DNA from: an uncultured Ruminococcus sp.
GTDB lineage: Bacteria > Bacillota > Clostridia > Oscillospirales > CAG-272
Assembly (NCBI GenBank): GCA_905202255.1
Contig: CAJKRH010000024.1
Coordinates: forward strand, 1-27,658
Reading direction: 5' to 3'
Length of the DNA stretch: 27,658 nucleotides
The position numbers and the translations under genes were made by a program. The notes under the pieces are model-generated. The model was not told where the DNA came from. It searched no databases and saw only the letters and a list, made by a program, of their open reading frames with translations. This document shows positions 13,997 through 21,514 of this stretch, piece by piece (positions within the stretch are counted from its first letter, which is position 1; each line of letters begins with the position of its first letter).

Positions 13997-14505
13997 AAAA
14001 AATCAATACCAGAAATATTATTTAACGTCAAATAAAGACAATGCAATTGGTGGCTTTTTACAACCATAATTATATGAGGTGCAAACTCAATCACTTCCCC
14101 AATCGATTCAGGATTGCCGATGCATAGGATGTTCTTTCTTTCATCCCAATACACTTTATTTGAAAACGGATGATAATGGCAACCTTCTCCAGGAAAAAGC
14201 ATCTCGCCACTTTTAATAAAAACTCTTCTCGCTTTCGATTCCGGCAAAACTAAAGGTTTATGCAACACTTTTAATTCATCTAAAAAGCTTTGAAATTTTA
14301 TACAAAGACCAGTAGAACTATCAACTATAAGTTCAAATCGCCAATTGCCACCAAGCAATATACTGTAATCTCCATTTGTTGTGGATTGATATAATAAAGA
14401 CCTATCTTCCGTTAGGTAAAAATCATTTCTGTCCTTAACAGAATCCCTATCATACAAATCGCCAATCATAAACTCAATCTTATTCATTTGGATATGATTT
14501 TTCAT
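13993..14505 (-). CDS. Putative immunity protein for the Rhs toxin tip
   Basis: Start chosen at 14505, where AGGAGG lies 6 bp before the ATG; 170 residues. It begins MKNHIQMNKIEFMIGDLYDR and has alternating strands and helices with no signal peptide or membrane segment. I recognise no domain. It follows the Rhs-tip reading frame by 13 bp on the same strand, the place where Rhs and other polymorphic toxins keep their immunity gene. Its low GC matches the toxin tip and not the core genes. The immunity role is inferred from position. Confidence 0.6.
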   Translation of the reverse strand: MKNHIQMNKIEFMIGDLYDRDSVKDRNDFYLTEDRSLLYQSTTNGDYSILLGGNWRFELIVDSSTGLCIKFQSFLDELKVLHKPLVLPESKARRVFIKSGEMLFPGEGCHYHPFSNKVYWDERKNILCIGNPESIGEVIEFAPHIIMVVKSHQLHCLYLTLNNISGIDFL

Positions 14506-14518
14506 TTTTCCTCCTATT

Positions 14519-15352
14519 TTAAAAACCATGTCCCCAATGCCACACTAAACCTTTGACGGTATTTATTCCCAATCTCCAAAGTTTTTCTTTTCCATTTACA
14601 GAACCCATAGCGCTAAAGACATAACCAAATGAATCTTTTGTCATTTTACCATATTTAATCACTTGCTTTTGTGTTAATACAGAGTTTGCATATGGTCTGC
14701 TCATATGTGTGACATCAGAAATAGTGTCGGTATAATTGTAATTCTGAATATTATTATAGGCTTTTATTCGAGGCGCATTTTTTGCGGTCCATCCACCACA
14801 TATTGCCGTTCCTATCTCTGCTACAGCTGCAGTGGTATTAGAGTAAACATCATAAGCTTTTTCGTTTCCACGGAAAACATCATCTCGTACAAAATTATGA
14901 CCAGTCGCCGCCTCACCTAATTCAGACACACCATTTACTGCGGTTAATGCTCCAGCAGTTACCGTAACCGCTGCAACAGCCATCATTGCAGGCGCAGCTA
15001 CCCCACAAGTCAAAACAGAAACACCAACACAAATCGCTGTAATGCCAATAGCTAACCAACCAGCACCCTTTCCAAAACTTGACCAATCAAATGTTCCATA
15101 GGGGTCATATCCCATAACAGGGTTATTGCCACAGTAGGCAAAGAGATTGTAACCGGTTAGATTACTGCCCGCGCCTAAGTAACCAATGTTATCCGCGTTA
15201 ATAAACCGACGATTCGCAGGGTCATAATATCGGCTGTTGAGATAATAGAGGCTCGTCTCTGAATCGTAATAATATCCGCGATAGCGTATGGGGTTATTCT
15301 GACCCGGCGTCGATGCATATGTACCACTTATATCACTTATATCAACAGGCAA
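14519..15352 (-). pseudogene. Orphan Rhs C-terminal tip (core end plus toxin domain)
   Basis: The frame opens within the Rhs repeat-associated core (NPIRYRGYYYDSETSLYYLN, SRYYDPANRRFINADNIGYL, FAYCGNNPVMGYDPYG; residues 19-85). It continues into a hydrophobic segment (about 90-140, AIGITAICVGVSVLTCGVAA) and ends in a toxin-like domain (200-277, closing WHWGHGF). A full Rhs protein has more than 1000 further residues of YD repeats, which are missing. The only start is TTG at 15352, with no ribosome-binding site. This is the usual form of a silent or orphan rhs-CT cassette that can recombine with an intact rhs gene elsewhere. The toxin class is not recognised; a nuclease or membrane toxin is possible. 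Confidence 0.8.
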
Positions 15353-15492
15353 TTTAAGTATATCATCGAATTATTGCAAATGCAAGGTTTTAATGTCAAA
15401 TTTATTGTTTTTATGTCATAAGGTGTTTTATGAAAGAAAGATGATCGATAAATTCTTAAAAATCGTTCGGACATCGCATCTGTCACTCCACC

Positions 15493-15528
15493 AAAAAGAA
15501 AAATCCGCATATGCGGATTTTTCTTTTT
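15493..15528. terminator. Perfect 36-bp palindrome, bidirectional terminator
   Basis: Arms of 18 bases (AAAAAGAAAAATCCGCAT and its exact complement) have no separate loop. A GC-rich core flanked by A and T runs on both sides makes a terminator in both directions. It would end the leftward lipase operon at 15695. Confidence 0.85.
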
Positions 15529-15616
15529 ACTTATTACTTCTTCACTATTCACTCTTCACTTGCCGCGCAGGCGTGGCAAAATAATAAGTAATAGTGAATA
15601 GTGAATAGTGAATAGG
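15529..15616. repeat. Inverted arrays of the heptamer ATTCACT/AGTGAAT
   Basis: The left half (15529-15564) contains TTCACTATTCACTCTTCACT and ends TTGCC. The right half (15575-15615) begins GGCAAAATAATAAG and runs through three to four AGTGAAT units. Together they can fold into a long imperfect hairpin. A looser copy of the left half occurs at 15657-15690. Like the array at 160-328 the unit is 7 bp, but the sequence differs. No gene is here. Confidence 0.8.
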
Positions 15617-15694
15617 TGAGGTAGCTTTTCTCCCTGTGGTCGAAAAGCCGTTTTTATTACTTCTTCACTTTTCACTCTTACTTTTTACTTTATT

Positions 15695-16624
15695 TCATAC
15701 TCTCTTTGTCATCCATGAGAGGATATCGCGATAGACAGTATCGCGGCAGGTTTCGTTGAGTATTTCGTGGCGCGCGCCCTCATAGAGCTTTATCGTGAGG
15801 TCGCGCACACCCGCTTTTTTAAGCGTTTCATATATTTTGGTAACGCCCGCGCCATAGTCGCCGACAGGGTCCATCGAGCCGGATACGAGGAATATCGGAA
15901 TGCCGGATATCGCCATATGGCGGAACCAATCGCGCGAGTTTGCGTTTTTATTGAGCGTCATCAGGTCGCGCATTGCCGAAACGGTGAACTTGAATGTGCA
16001 GTATTTGTCGTCGGCGTATTTTGATATTTTCTCTTTGTCGCGCGTCAACCAGTCGTAGGGTGTTTCACCCTTGAATTTCTTGCCGAATGAGCCGAATGCC
16101 ATATCGTCTACCTTTTTTGATATGTATCTCTCGCCCTTGGCGGCGGCAATAGCTGCAGTGAGCGCGATGCCCGCTTCTGCCGCGGGATTTTTTGCGCCGG
16201 TGCCCATGATTATCAGCGCATTATATGAATAAGGATGATAAAATGCCGTGAGTCGCGCGATGAACGAACCCATGCTATGCCCGAGCAGTACCATGCGCAG
16301 CGCCGGATATTCCGCCTTTATTGCAGAACCTACCGTGAAAACATCTTCGACCATGATGCGCCAGCCGTCCTTGGATGCGATGAAGCCGAGTTCATCATCT
16401 CCGCGCACGGTCTTGCCGTGACCGAGATGGTCGTGCGCGACGCAGACGAAACCGTTTTCCGCGATGAATCCCATGAAATCATCATATCTCTCGATATGCT
16501 CGGTCATGCCGTGACTTATCTGGAGAATGCCTTTTTTCTCTCCGTTTGGGATATATACCTTTACATTGAGCGAATGAATCTTATCACCGCTCGGGATTTT
16601 TCTGTATTCTACGGAGTAACTCAT
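15695..16624 (-). CDS. Alpha/beta hydrolase, lysophospholipase/monoacylglycerol lipase type
   Basis: A 309-residue cytosolic hydrolase of the serine aminopeptidase S33/Hydrolase_4 type. Seen: oxyanion region ISHGMTEHIERYDDF (36-50), DHLGHGKT (65-72), nucleophile elbow GHSMGS with Ser117, acid Asp252 in SGSMDPVGDYG, and His286 in YEGARHEILNE. The order and spacing match bacterial monoglyceride lipases and lysophospholipases (about 300 residues). There is no signal peptide. GGAGG precedes the ATG, and the gene follows the NUDIX gene by 11 bp as the last of its operon. The precise ester substrate is not decided by the sequence. Confidence 0.9.
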   Translation of the reverse strand: MSYSVEYRKIPSGDKIHSLNVKVYIPNGEKKGILQISHGMTEHIERYDDFMGFIAENGFVCVAHDHLGHGKTVRGDDELGFIASKDGWRIMVEDVFTVGSAIKAEYPALRMVLLGHSMGSFIARLTAFYHPYSYNALIIMGTGAKNPAAEAGIALTAAIAAAKGERYISKKVDDMAFGSFGKKFKGETPYDWLTRDKEKISKYADDKYCTFKFTVSAMRDLMTLNKNANSRDWFRHMAISGIPIFLVSGSMDPVGDYGAGVTKIYETLKKAGVRDLTIKLYEGARHEILNETCRDTVYRDILSWMTKRV

Positions 16625-16635
16625 TTTCTCCCTCC

Positions 16636-17196
16636 TCAGATACCTTTTTCGAGCAGATATGCGCGGAGCACAGCCGCCTGTGTTTTGGAATCGGGGATTT
16701 TACCATCCATTATCTCGTGCACCAGCTCCTCGAGCGGAACCTCGCATAGATTGAGAAATTCATCGTCATCGAGCTTGCGCTCCGCGTATTTCAAATCTTT
16801 TGCCACATACATATGTATTATTTCATCGGAATAAGCGCAGGTGGGTATCAGCTCGCCGAGATAAATGAGCGTGCCTGCCGTGATTCCCGTTTCCTCGAGA
16901 AGCTCGCGGCGCACTGCTTCCTCCGGCGGCTCGCTCTTGGAATTGAGCTTGCCGGCGGGAATCTCCGTCATTACCCTTGCCACAGGGTAGCGGTACTGAT
17001 ATTCTATTATCACCTTGCCGTCGTCTGTTATCGGGACAACGCATGCCGCGCCGACATGGCGGATATATTCGCGCTTTGATTTGTCGCCGTTGGGAAGCTC
17101 TATATCGTCGCTGTAAACATCGAGAAGTCTGCCGCGGAATACCGAGGTCGAATTTATCTGTTTTTCAATGAGGTCTGTGTTTTCAAATTGCTTCAT
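16636..17196 (-). CDS. NUDIX hydrolase, ADP-ribose pyrophosphatase type
   Basis: Start at 17196, chosen for AAGGAG upstream; 186 residues. The Nudix box begins at Gly82 (GKLNSKSEPPEEAVRREL) and closes with LEETGI at 100-105. The N-terminal strand pattern, YRYPVARVMTEIPAGKL before the box, and the length fit the ADP-ribose pyrophosphatase (NudF) group, which hydrolyses ADP-ribose to AMP and ribose-5-phosphate. It is separated by 2 bp from the FTR gene upstream and 11 bp from the lipase downstream. The ADP-ribose specificity is a family inference; other nucleoside-diphosphate sugars are possible. Confidence 0.9.
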   Translation of the reverse strand: MKQFENTDLIEKQINSTSVFRGRLLDVYSDDIELPNGDKSKREYIRHVGAACVVPITDDGKVIIEYQYRYPVARVMTEIPAGKLNSKSEPPEEAVRRELLEETGITAGTLIYLGELIPTCAYSDEIIHMYVAKDLKYAERKLDDDEFLNLCEVPLEELVHEIMDGKIPDSKTQAAVLRAYLLEKGI

Positions 17197-17198
17197 TT

Positions 17199-17399
17199 TT
17201 ATTTCTCCTTGTAGTAAAGCATACAGTGGCAGTAGCCCTCGAAATTCGGGTCGGCTATCTGCTCGCGAAATTCCTTGCACATGCATTTGTTGTCTTCCGT
17301 ATGCGCTGTTTTGCAGGGACAATAGCCGCCTGTGCGGCGCAGTCCCTCACGGATATTTTCCACTATTTCCTTGTTTTCATTGAGGCGTACTTTTCCCAT
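17199..17399 (-). CDS. Ferredoxin:thioredoxin reductase catalytic-chain protein
   Basis: A 66-residue protein. ATG at 17399 follows AGAGGTG. It carries six cysteines in three pairs: CPC (27-29), CMC (39-41) and CHC (57-59), the layout of the FTR catalytic beta subunit, which binds a 4Fe-4S cluster beside the redox-active disulfide. It is shorter than plant FTR-beta but of usual size for anaerobe versions. It probably passes electrons from ferredoxin to the thioredoxin encoded 10 bp upstream, replacing NADPH-dependent thioredoxin reductase. No variable (alpha) subunit is seen, as in most non-photosynthetic bacteria. Confidence 0.88.
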   Translation of the reverse strand: MGKVRLNENKEIVENIREGLRRTGGYCPCKTAHTEDNKCMCKEFREQIADPNFEGYCHCMLYYKEK

Positions 17400-17409
17400 A
17401 TTGCACCTC

Positions 17410-17715
17410 TCATGATTCCGAGATAAGCTCTGCAAGCGCTTCTTTTGCACGGTAGCCGACGGATTTGTTCACTATCTCACCACCGCGGAAAAAGAGAAGC
17501 GTAGGTATGCTCGCAATGCCGTACTTTGCGGCAAGCTCGCCCTGCTCATCAACATTTACCTTGCCGATTTTTACTTCGGGATATTCTTCTGCCAGCTCAT
17601 CGATGACGGGAGAGAGCATTTTGCATGGCATACACCATGAAGCCCAGAAATCCACAATGCAGAGCCCGTCATGCGAGAGGATCTCTTTTTCAAAATTGTT
17701 TTTTGTCAGTTCCAT
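17410..17715 (-). CDS. trxA: Thioredoxin
   Basis: 101 residues from ATG 17715 (AAGGA upstream). The active site is WCMPC (Cys28 and Cys31) after VDFWAS. The cis-proline is in ASIPTLLFF. The domain is complete, with no extension or signal peptide. The methionine between the cysteines replaces the usual glycine (WCGPC), which can alter redox potential; this variant is common in anaerobes. It begins the trx-FTR-NUDIX-lipase unit and has its own promoter at 17759-17787. The likely electron source is the FTR protein encoded next. Confidence 0.95.
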   Translation of the reverse strand: MELTKNNFEKEILSHDGLCIVDFWASWCMPCKMLSPVIDELAEEYPEVKIGKVNVDEQGELAAKYGIASIPTLLFFRGGEIVNKSVGYRAKEALAELISES

Positions 17716-17758
17716 AGTTTTTCGTCCTTTCTTTTTTAAAAATTGTCTTTTCATCTAC

Positions 17759-17787
17759 AGTATATAATATATTCTTCCATTTTTCAA
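17759..17787 (-). promoter_or_regulatory. Promoter of the trxA operon
   Basis: On the minus strand: TTGAAA (17787-17782), a 17-bp spacer, then TATACT (17764-17759). The -35 box overlaps the dapL stop codon, so the trx unit can be transcribed apart from dapF-dapL. Confidence 0.75.
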
Positions 17788-18986
17788 GGGTTATATAAGG
17801 TAAAATTGTTATCGCTTTGTAAAAATTTGTCCAGTCGCGCCGCCGCCTTGATAATATTTTTGCGCGTGGCGAATGCCGTCAGGCGAAAATAACCCTCTCC
17901 GAGCGCACCGAAGCCGATGCCCGGCGTGCCGACTACACCCGCGTGCAGGAGCGCCTCGAAAAATCCGTGCGAGTCGCCGCACCGAAGCCAGAGATAAGGC
18001 GAATTTCTGCCGCCCGAGAAATATATCCCATGGCGGCGGAGCACATCTGCAATGATTGCGGCGTTTTCCATATAGTAATCGATATTTGCACGGAGCAGAG
18101 GCTTGCATTCATCGGAAAGCGCCGCTTCGGCACCGCGCTGGATTATGTACGAAACGCCGTTGAATTTCATATTCTGCCTGCGCGACCAGAGCGCGCGCAC
18201 CTCGGTGCCGCCTATGCGAAGCTCGCGCGGAATCGCGCACCAAGAGCAACGCACGCCGGTCATTCCCGCAAATTTCGAGAAGCTGCCTATTTCTACGGCA
18301 CAGTATTTCGCTTCGGGAATTTCAAAAATGCTGTGCGGCAGGTCATCGCGGATATATGCCTCATAGGCGCAGTCGAAAATGATAAGCGAGCCGCTTTCAC
18401 GCGCGAAATCCACCCATGCGGAAAGTCCTGCCCTGTCATATGCCGCGCCTGTGGGATTTGCTGGGGAGCAGATGGAGATGAGACAGCCGTCGAGCGGGAA
18501 ATCTTTCGGCGGGAGCGGGAGAAATCCGTTTTCGCGTGTGGCGGGGAGCGAAACGAGCCTTTTGCCGCGAAGCAGACAGCTTTCGCCGAAAACGGGATAT
18601 GCGGGCGTGCTCTGCATGGCGCATGAAAAACCAAAAAGTTCCTGAAAGGCGGCGAGATCGCTTTTCGCCCCATCGGAGATGAAGATTTCGTCCCACGAGA
18701 GCGCAATGCCAAAATCCGCGTACCGTGCCGCCAGCTTCTCGCGCAGGAAGGGGTAACCGCCATCCGGCGGATAACCGCGAAAGCCGCAGTGCGTGCTCAT
18801 ATCGAGTGCCGCTTCCGCCATGGCACGCGATATGGGATAGGGAAGCGGAAGCGTCACATCGCCTATGCCGAGGCTTATCACATCCGATTTGGGATGTTCT
18901 TTTTTATATTCTGCCAGCCGCCGCACCACCTCGGCGAAAATATAATTTTCGGGAATGCGCGTGAAATTTTCATTTGCCGAAATCAA
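17784..18986 (-). CDS. dapL: LL-diaminopimelate aminotransferase
   Basis: 400 residues; a fold-type I PLP enzyme that makes LL-DAP directly from tetrahydrodipicolinate, with glutamate as amino donor (EC 2.6.1.83). Seen: DVISLGIGDVTLPLPYPI at the N-terminus, GYPPDGGYPFLRE, SPANPTGAAYDR, and the PLP lysine Lys238 in GSFSKFAGMTGVRCSW; these are typical of DapL rather than DapC. Translation starts at TTG (18986), overlapping the dapF stop as TTGA, with GGAGG 7 bp upstream. So it is coupled to dapF, which takes its product to meso-DAP for peptidoglycan and lysine. It appears intact. Confidence 0.9.
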   Translation of the reverse strand: MISANENFTRIPENYIFAEVVRRLAEYKKEHPKSDVISLGIGDVTLPLPYPISRAMAEAALDMSTHCGFRGYPPDGGYPFLREKLAARYADFGIALSWDEIFISDGAKSDLAAFQELFGFSCAMQSTPAYPVFGESCLLRGKRLVSLPATRENGFLPLPPKDFPLDGCLISICSPANPTGAAYDRAGLSAWVDFARESGSLIIFDCAYEAYIRDDLPHSIFEIPEAKYCAVEIGSFSKFAGMTGVRCSWCAIPRELRIGGTEVRALWSRRQNMKFNGVSYIIQRGAEAALSDECKPLLRANIDYYMENAAIIADVLRRHGIYFSGGRNSPYLWLRCGDSHGFFEALLHAGVVGTPGIGFGALGEGYFRLTAFATRKNIIKAAARLDKFLQSDNNFTLYNP

Positions 18987-19846
18987 AGCTTATCCTCCGT
19001 ATCGTAAAATGTGCCGTCAAAGACGGTTTCCGCCGTGCCCGAGAGCAGAACGCGGAAATTCTTTTTCACCGTGGCTTCAAAATCGCCGCCGCGCATATGA
19101 ATTTTTATCGGCGTATCATGCGGTAACAGGCAGTGATGGACGGCGGCGGCGGCAGAGGCGCACGCTCCCGTGCCGCAGGCGAGCGTTTCACCCGTGCCGC
19201 GCTCCCATACGCGCATATATATTTCGCCTCCCGCAACGCGGGCAAATTCCGCATTTACGCCCTCGGGAAAGAGCGGGTGATGAGCGAGCGCCGCGCCGAT
19301 TCCATCGAGATCGATTTTTTCGGGGTCGTCGGTGAAAAAGACGGCATGCGGATTTCCCATGGAAATGCAGGTGGCGCGGCAACTGCCGCCGAGCAGACCG
19401 CCGACTGTGATATAGCCATCGCGGTCGGGCGCGGCGAGCACGGGAACATCGGCGGCGAGAAACGAGGCTCGCCCCATATCGGCAAGTGCGCTGACAAATC
19501 TGCCGCCTTTGAGCTTAATCCATAGCCGCCGTATGCCGGATGCCGTTTCGATTACGAGCGAGGTTTTCTTTGTATAGCCGCGCTCATAGAGGAATCTGCC
19601 GATGCACCGCAGTGCGTTGCCGCACATTTTGCCCTCGCTTCCGTCGGCATTGAACATGCGCATGCGCGCGTCAGCCTCGGAGGAGGGAAGTATCAGCACG
19701 ATGCCGTCCGCTCCGATGCCGAAATGCGGAGGCGACATCTGCCGCGCAAGCTCTGCGGGATTTTTTATTTTTGTTTTGCCGCTCATGCAATCTATGAATA
19801 TGTAATCATTTCCCGCGCCGTGCATTTTTGTAAAAGGAATTGCCAT
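18983..19846 (-). CDS. dapF: Diaminopimelate epimerase
   Basis: 287 residues, converting LL-DAP to meso-DAP (EC 5.1.1.7) with a cofactor-free two-cysteine mechanism. Seen: KMHGAGNDYIFID (7-19), GIGADG, FNADGSEGKMCGNALRCIGR with Cys75, GNPHAVFF (164-171), the ERGTGETLACGTGACASA block with Cys224. Both catalytic cysteines are present. It is usual in length. GGAGG lies before the ATG and a good promoter is 30-60 bp upstream. It comes first in the dapF-dapL pair and both act on consecutive steps. Confidence 0.95.
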   Translation of the reverse strand: MAIPFTKMHGAGNDYIFIDCMSGKTKIKNPAELARQMSPPHFGIGADGIVLILPSSEADARMRMFNADGSEGKMCGNALRCIGRFLYERGYTKKTSLVIETASGIRRLWIKLKGGRFVSALADMGRASFLAADVPVLAAPDRDGYITVGGLLGGSCRATCISMGNPHAVFFTDDPEKIDLDGIGAALAHHPLFPEGVNAEFARVAGGEIYMRVWERGTGETLACGTGACASAAAAVHHCLLPHDTPIKIHMRGGDFEATVKKNFRVLLSGTAETVFDGTFYDTEDKL

Positions 19847-19878
19847 TTTCGTCCCCTCCGCGTTATTTTTCTCGGTGT

Positions 19879-19907
19879 ATTATATGAAAACAGCGGATTT
19901 TTGTGAA
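19879..19907 (-). promoter_or_regulatory. Promoter of dapF-dapL
   Basis: On the minus strand: TTCACA (19907-19902), a 17-bp spacer, then TATAAT (19884-19879), 32 bp before the dapF ATG. Only one mismatch to the sigmaA consensus. Confidence 0.8.
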
Positions 19908-20051
19908 AACGGAGCGGAGAAATGAGCCTGCATGCTATGGAACTTTCAGACCGCTGTAATAAGCGCAGACCGCTACAGCATAAAATCCAAGTATAGCCAA
20001 CTGCCAAAATAAAAAATACGCTTTCCATCACGTCAGCGCACATACTTCATC

Positions 20052-20081
20052 CACGCCCGCCCTGCATTTATAGCGGGCGTG
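20052..20081. repeat. Hairpin CACGCCCGC/GCGGGCGTG
   Basis: A perfect 9-bp stem around a 12-base loop, lying 5 bp before dispersed-repeat copy A. No T run follows, so it is not a standard terminator. Confidence 0.65.
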
Positions 20082-20086
20082 CAGAC

Positions 20087-20340
20087 AATGCGTGCACGAA
20101 TCTGCTCGGCTTTTTCGTGTGATATGTTCGCACGCGTGGTATGGTTAAAATTGCGGTGAGCGCGAGACTATCGATTTCCGTCCTGCCCCGTGCCGCACAA
20201 GCTCGCCACGCACTACTTTTTGCGACTAACTCGTGCACGCCGCACGGAGGTTTGCAAGGAGGGCGGCGTGAGCCCTCCTTGCTGACTTTTGCCGCGCTTT
20301 TTGTCAGTAAAAAGCGCGATAAAAAGAAAAGTTTCTTTAT
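20087..20340 (+). repeat. Dispersed intergenic repeat, copy A
   Basis: Starts AATGCGTGCACGAATCTGCT and ends near AAAAGTTTCTT. It is homologous to the reverse complement of 27511-27658. The first 60 or so bases and the last 80 or so are well conserved; copy A holds about 100 bases in the middle that copy B lacks. It carries two perfect hairpins: AAGGAGGGC/GCCCTCCTT (20256-20280, loop GGCGTGA) and CGCGCTTTTT/AAAAAGCGCG (20293-20318, loop GTCAGT). Open frames through both copies give similar short peptides (SLLTFAAL), but this follows from the DNA identity and I do not regard it as a gene. Confidence 0.8.
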
Positions 20341-20351
20341 GATTTTTTGGC

Positions 20352-20622
20352 GGGAGACCAATGGTCTCCCCTACTACATAAATTCATGATTTCGTCAGTA
20401 GACAAATCAAAAAATCAGAACCTCTGCCCGCTTTTTCTTTTGTAATCGCCGCCGCAAAAGAAAAAGCTATAAAAAAGAAAACGCCGTAAAAAAGATTTCG
20501 CGCTCTGCGGAGCGCGACAAGGGCGGCTTGTCCTTGACCCAGCCGCCTTCCCCAAAAGGCGGGCGAAAATTTCAATTTTGCGGGCGAAAACTTTACTAAG
20601 TGAAGAAAAAGTGAAATATAAT
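20352..20622. other. Hairpin-dense intergenic stretch
   Basis: No gene. There are several perfect hairpins: GGGAGACC/GGTCTCCC with a 3-base loop (20352-20370); a 13-bp stem GCTTTTTCTTTTG paired with CAAAAGAAAAAGC (20430-20467) around a GC-rich 12-base loop; CGCGCTC/GAGCGCG near 20500; and GGCGGCT/AGCCGCC across 20522-20552. GCGGGCGAAAA recurs twice near 20560-20590. This looks like an accumulation of small repeat elements between dapF and coaW, not a decayed protein gene. Confidence 0.65.
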
Positions 20623-20655
20623 AAAAAACAAAGGGAAGCCGTGCGGTTTCCCTTT
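20623..20655 (-). terminator. Rho-independent terminator of the asnS-coaW operon
   Basis: On the minus strand AAAGGGAAACCG pairs with CGGCTTCCCTTT (one wobble) around a two-base loop, followed by GTTTTTTATTATA. It lies 28 bp after the coaW stop. Confidence 0.9.
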
Positions 20656-20682
20656 CTTTGCGTATTAACCTTTTTATCATTC

Positions 20683-21510
20683 CTATTTCGCTTTTGCGGC
20701 GCCGATGGCGGTAGCAAACTGCGCCTTTTCGGGGATTATGAAGTTCACGCCGAATTTCGGCGAAAGCGAGGTGAAAAGCTCGTTTGCCATCGGCATGGCG
20801 GCGAGATTTCCCGTGAGAACGATATCTTTCGTTTTCAGCGAGCGTGCCGCGAAAATGGCGAGCATACCTGCCGTTTCAAACACCATATTTATTATCGCGA
20901 GGGCGATATCGGCATTGGAGGCGACATCGGAAACCTTGCCGAAATTTGCCGCCGTCATATCAGGTGGAAGGTTAATCATCGATTCCTTTGATGAAATATC
21001 CTTTATGCGCAGGTCTACATTATCAAGCGAACCGCCTGCGGCAAGCTCTGTTATATGCTCTATCGATTCCATGCCGAGCATTATTTTCGAGAGTCCGACA
21101 AGCGTACCGCCGCCGACGCCTGTGCCGCCGAGATAATTTGTAATATAATCGTTGCCGTTCTTTTTGGCGTGGACTATCGCAGTACCTGTGCCCATGCTGA
21201 CAACTACCGCTTCATCAAGATGCGATAGATAAAGCCCGCCGCGCGCCACACATTCAAATTCGCTTGCCTTTTCGCAGGGGAGCGCATAAATAGGCTCTTT
21301 GAGATGCGAGGAGCCGACACCGGTGAGTATCACTTTTTCGATATCGCCGAGTCCGAGCCTGTTTTCGGCAGTGAATTTACCGAAAGCACCGTAGAGCGAG
21401 GTTATCGGATCTGTCGCCGTCACGAGCTGGGGCGCTATCATTTTTTCGCCGCTGAATGCCACTATTTTCGTAGTGCTTCCGCCTACATCTATACCGACTA
21501 TGGTTTTCAT
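20683..21510 (-). CDS. coaW: Type II pantothenate kinase
   Basis: 275 residues of the ASKHA fold, phosphorylating pantothenate with ATP in the first step of coenzyme A synthesis. Seen: phosphate-1 motif GIDVGGSTTKIV (5-16), ILTGVGSSHL, the EFECVARGGLYL segment with the likely catalytic glutamate, phosphate-2 VSMGTGTAIVHA, GGTGVGGGTLVGLS, and adenosine motif DIVLTGNLAAMP. These and the length match the Staphylococcus-like type II enzyme (CoaW), not type I CoaA or type III CoaX. It starts 4 bp after the ddl stop with AAGGA upstream, so it is coupled; a strong terminator follows. Confidence 0.88.
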   Translation of the reverse strand: MKTIVGIDVGGSTTKIVAFSGEKMIAPQLVTATDPITSLYGAFGKFTAENRLGLGDIEKVILTGVGSSHLKEPIYALPCEKASEFECVARGGLYLSHLDEAVVVSMGTGTAIVHAKKNGNDYITNYLGGTGVGGGTLVGLSKIMLGMESIEHITELAAGGSLDNVDLRIKDISSKESMINLPPDMTAANFGKVSDVASNADIALAIINMVFETAGMLAIFAARSLKTKDIVLTGNLAAMPMANELFTSLSPKFGVNFIIPEKAQFATAIGAAKAK

Positions 21511-21514
21511 TTTA

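Noticed and set aside
14519..15352. Complete, expressed Rhs toxin gene
   Set aside because: The only start is TTG without a ribosome-binding site, and the YD-repeat body is absent. Better called an orphan tip.
15337..15552. 71-residue minus-strand frame upstream of the Rhs tip
   Set aside because: It reads through the 36-bp palindromic terminator, has no homology that I recognise and no ribosome-binding site.
20141..20389. Protein gene in dispersed-repeat copy A, with a similar peptide in copy B (27325-27657)
   Set aside because: The shared peptide follows from shared DNA. Upstream parts differ, there are no ribosome-binding sites, and the observed changes preserve pairing, not codons.
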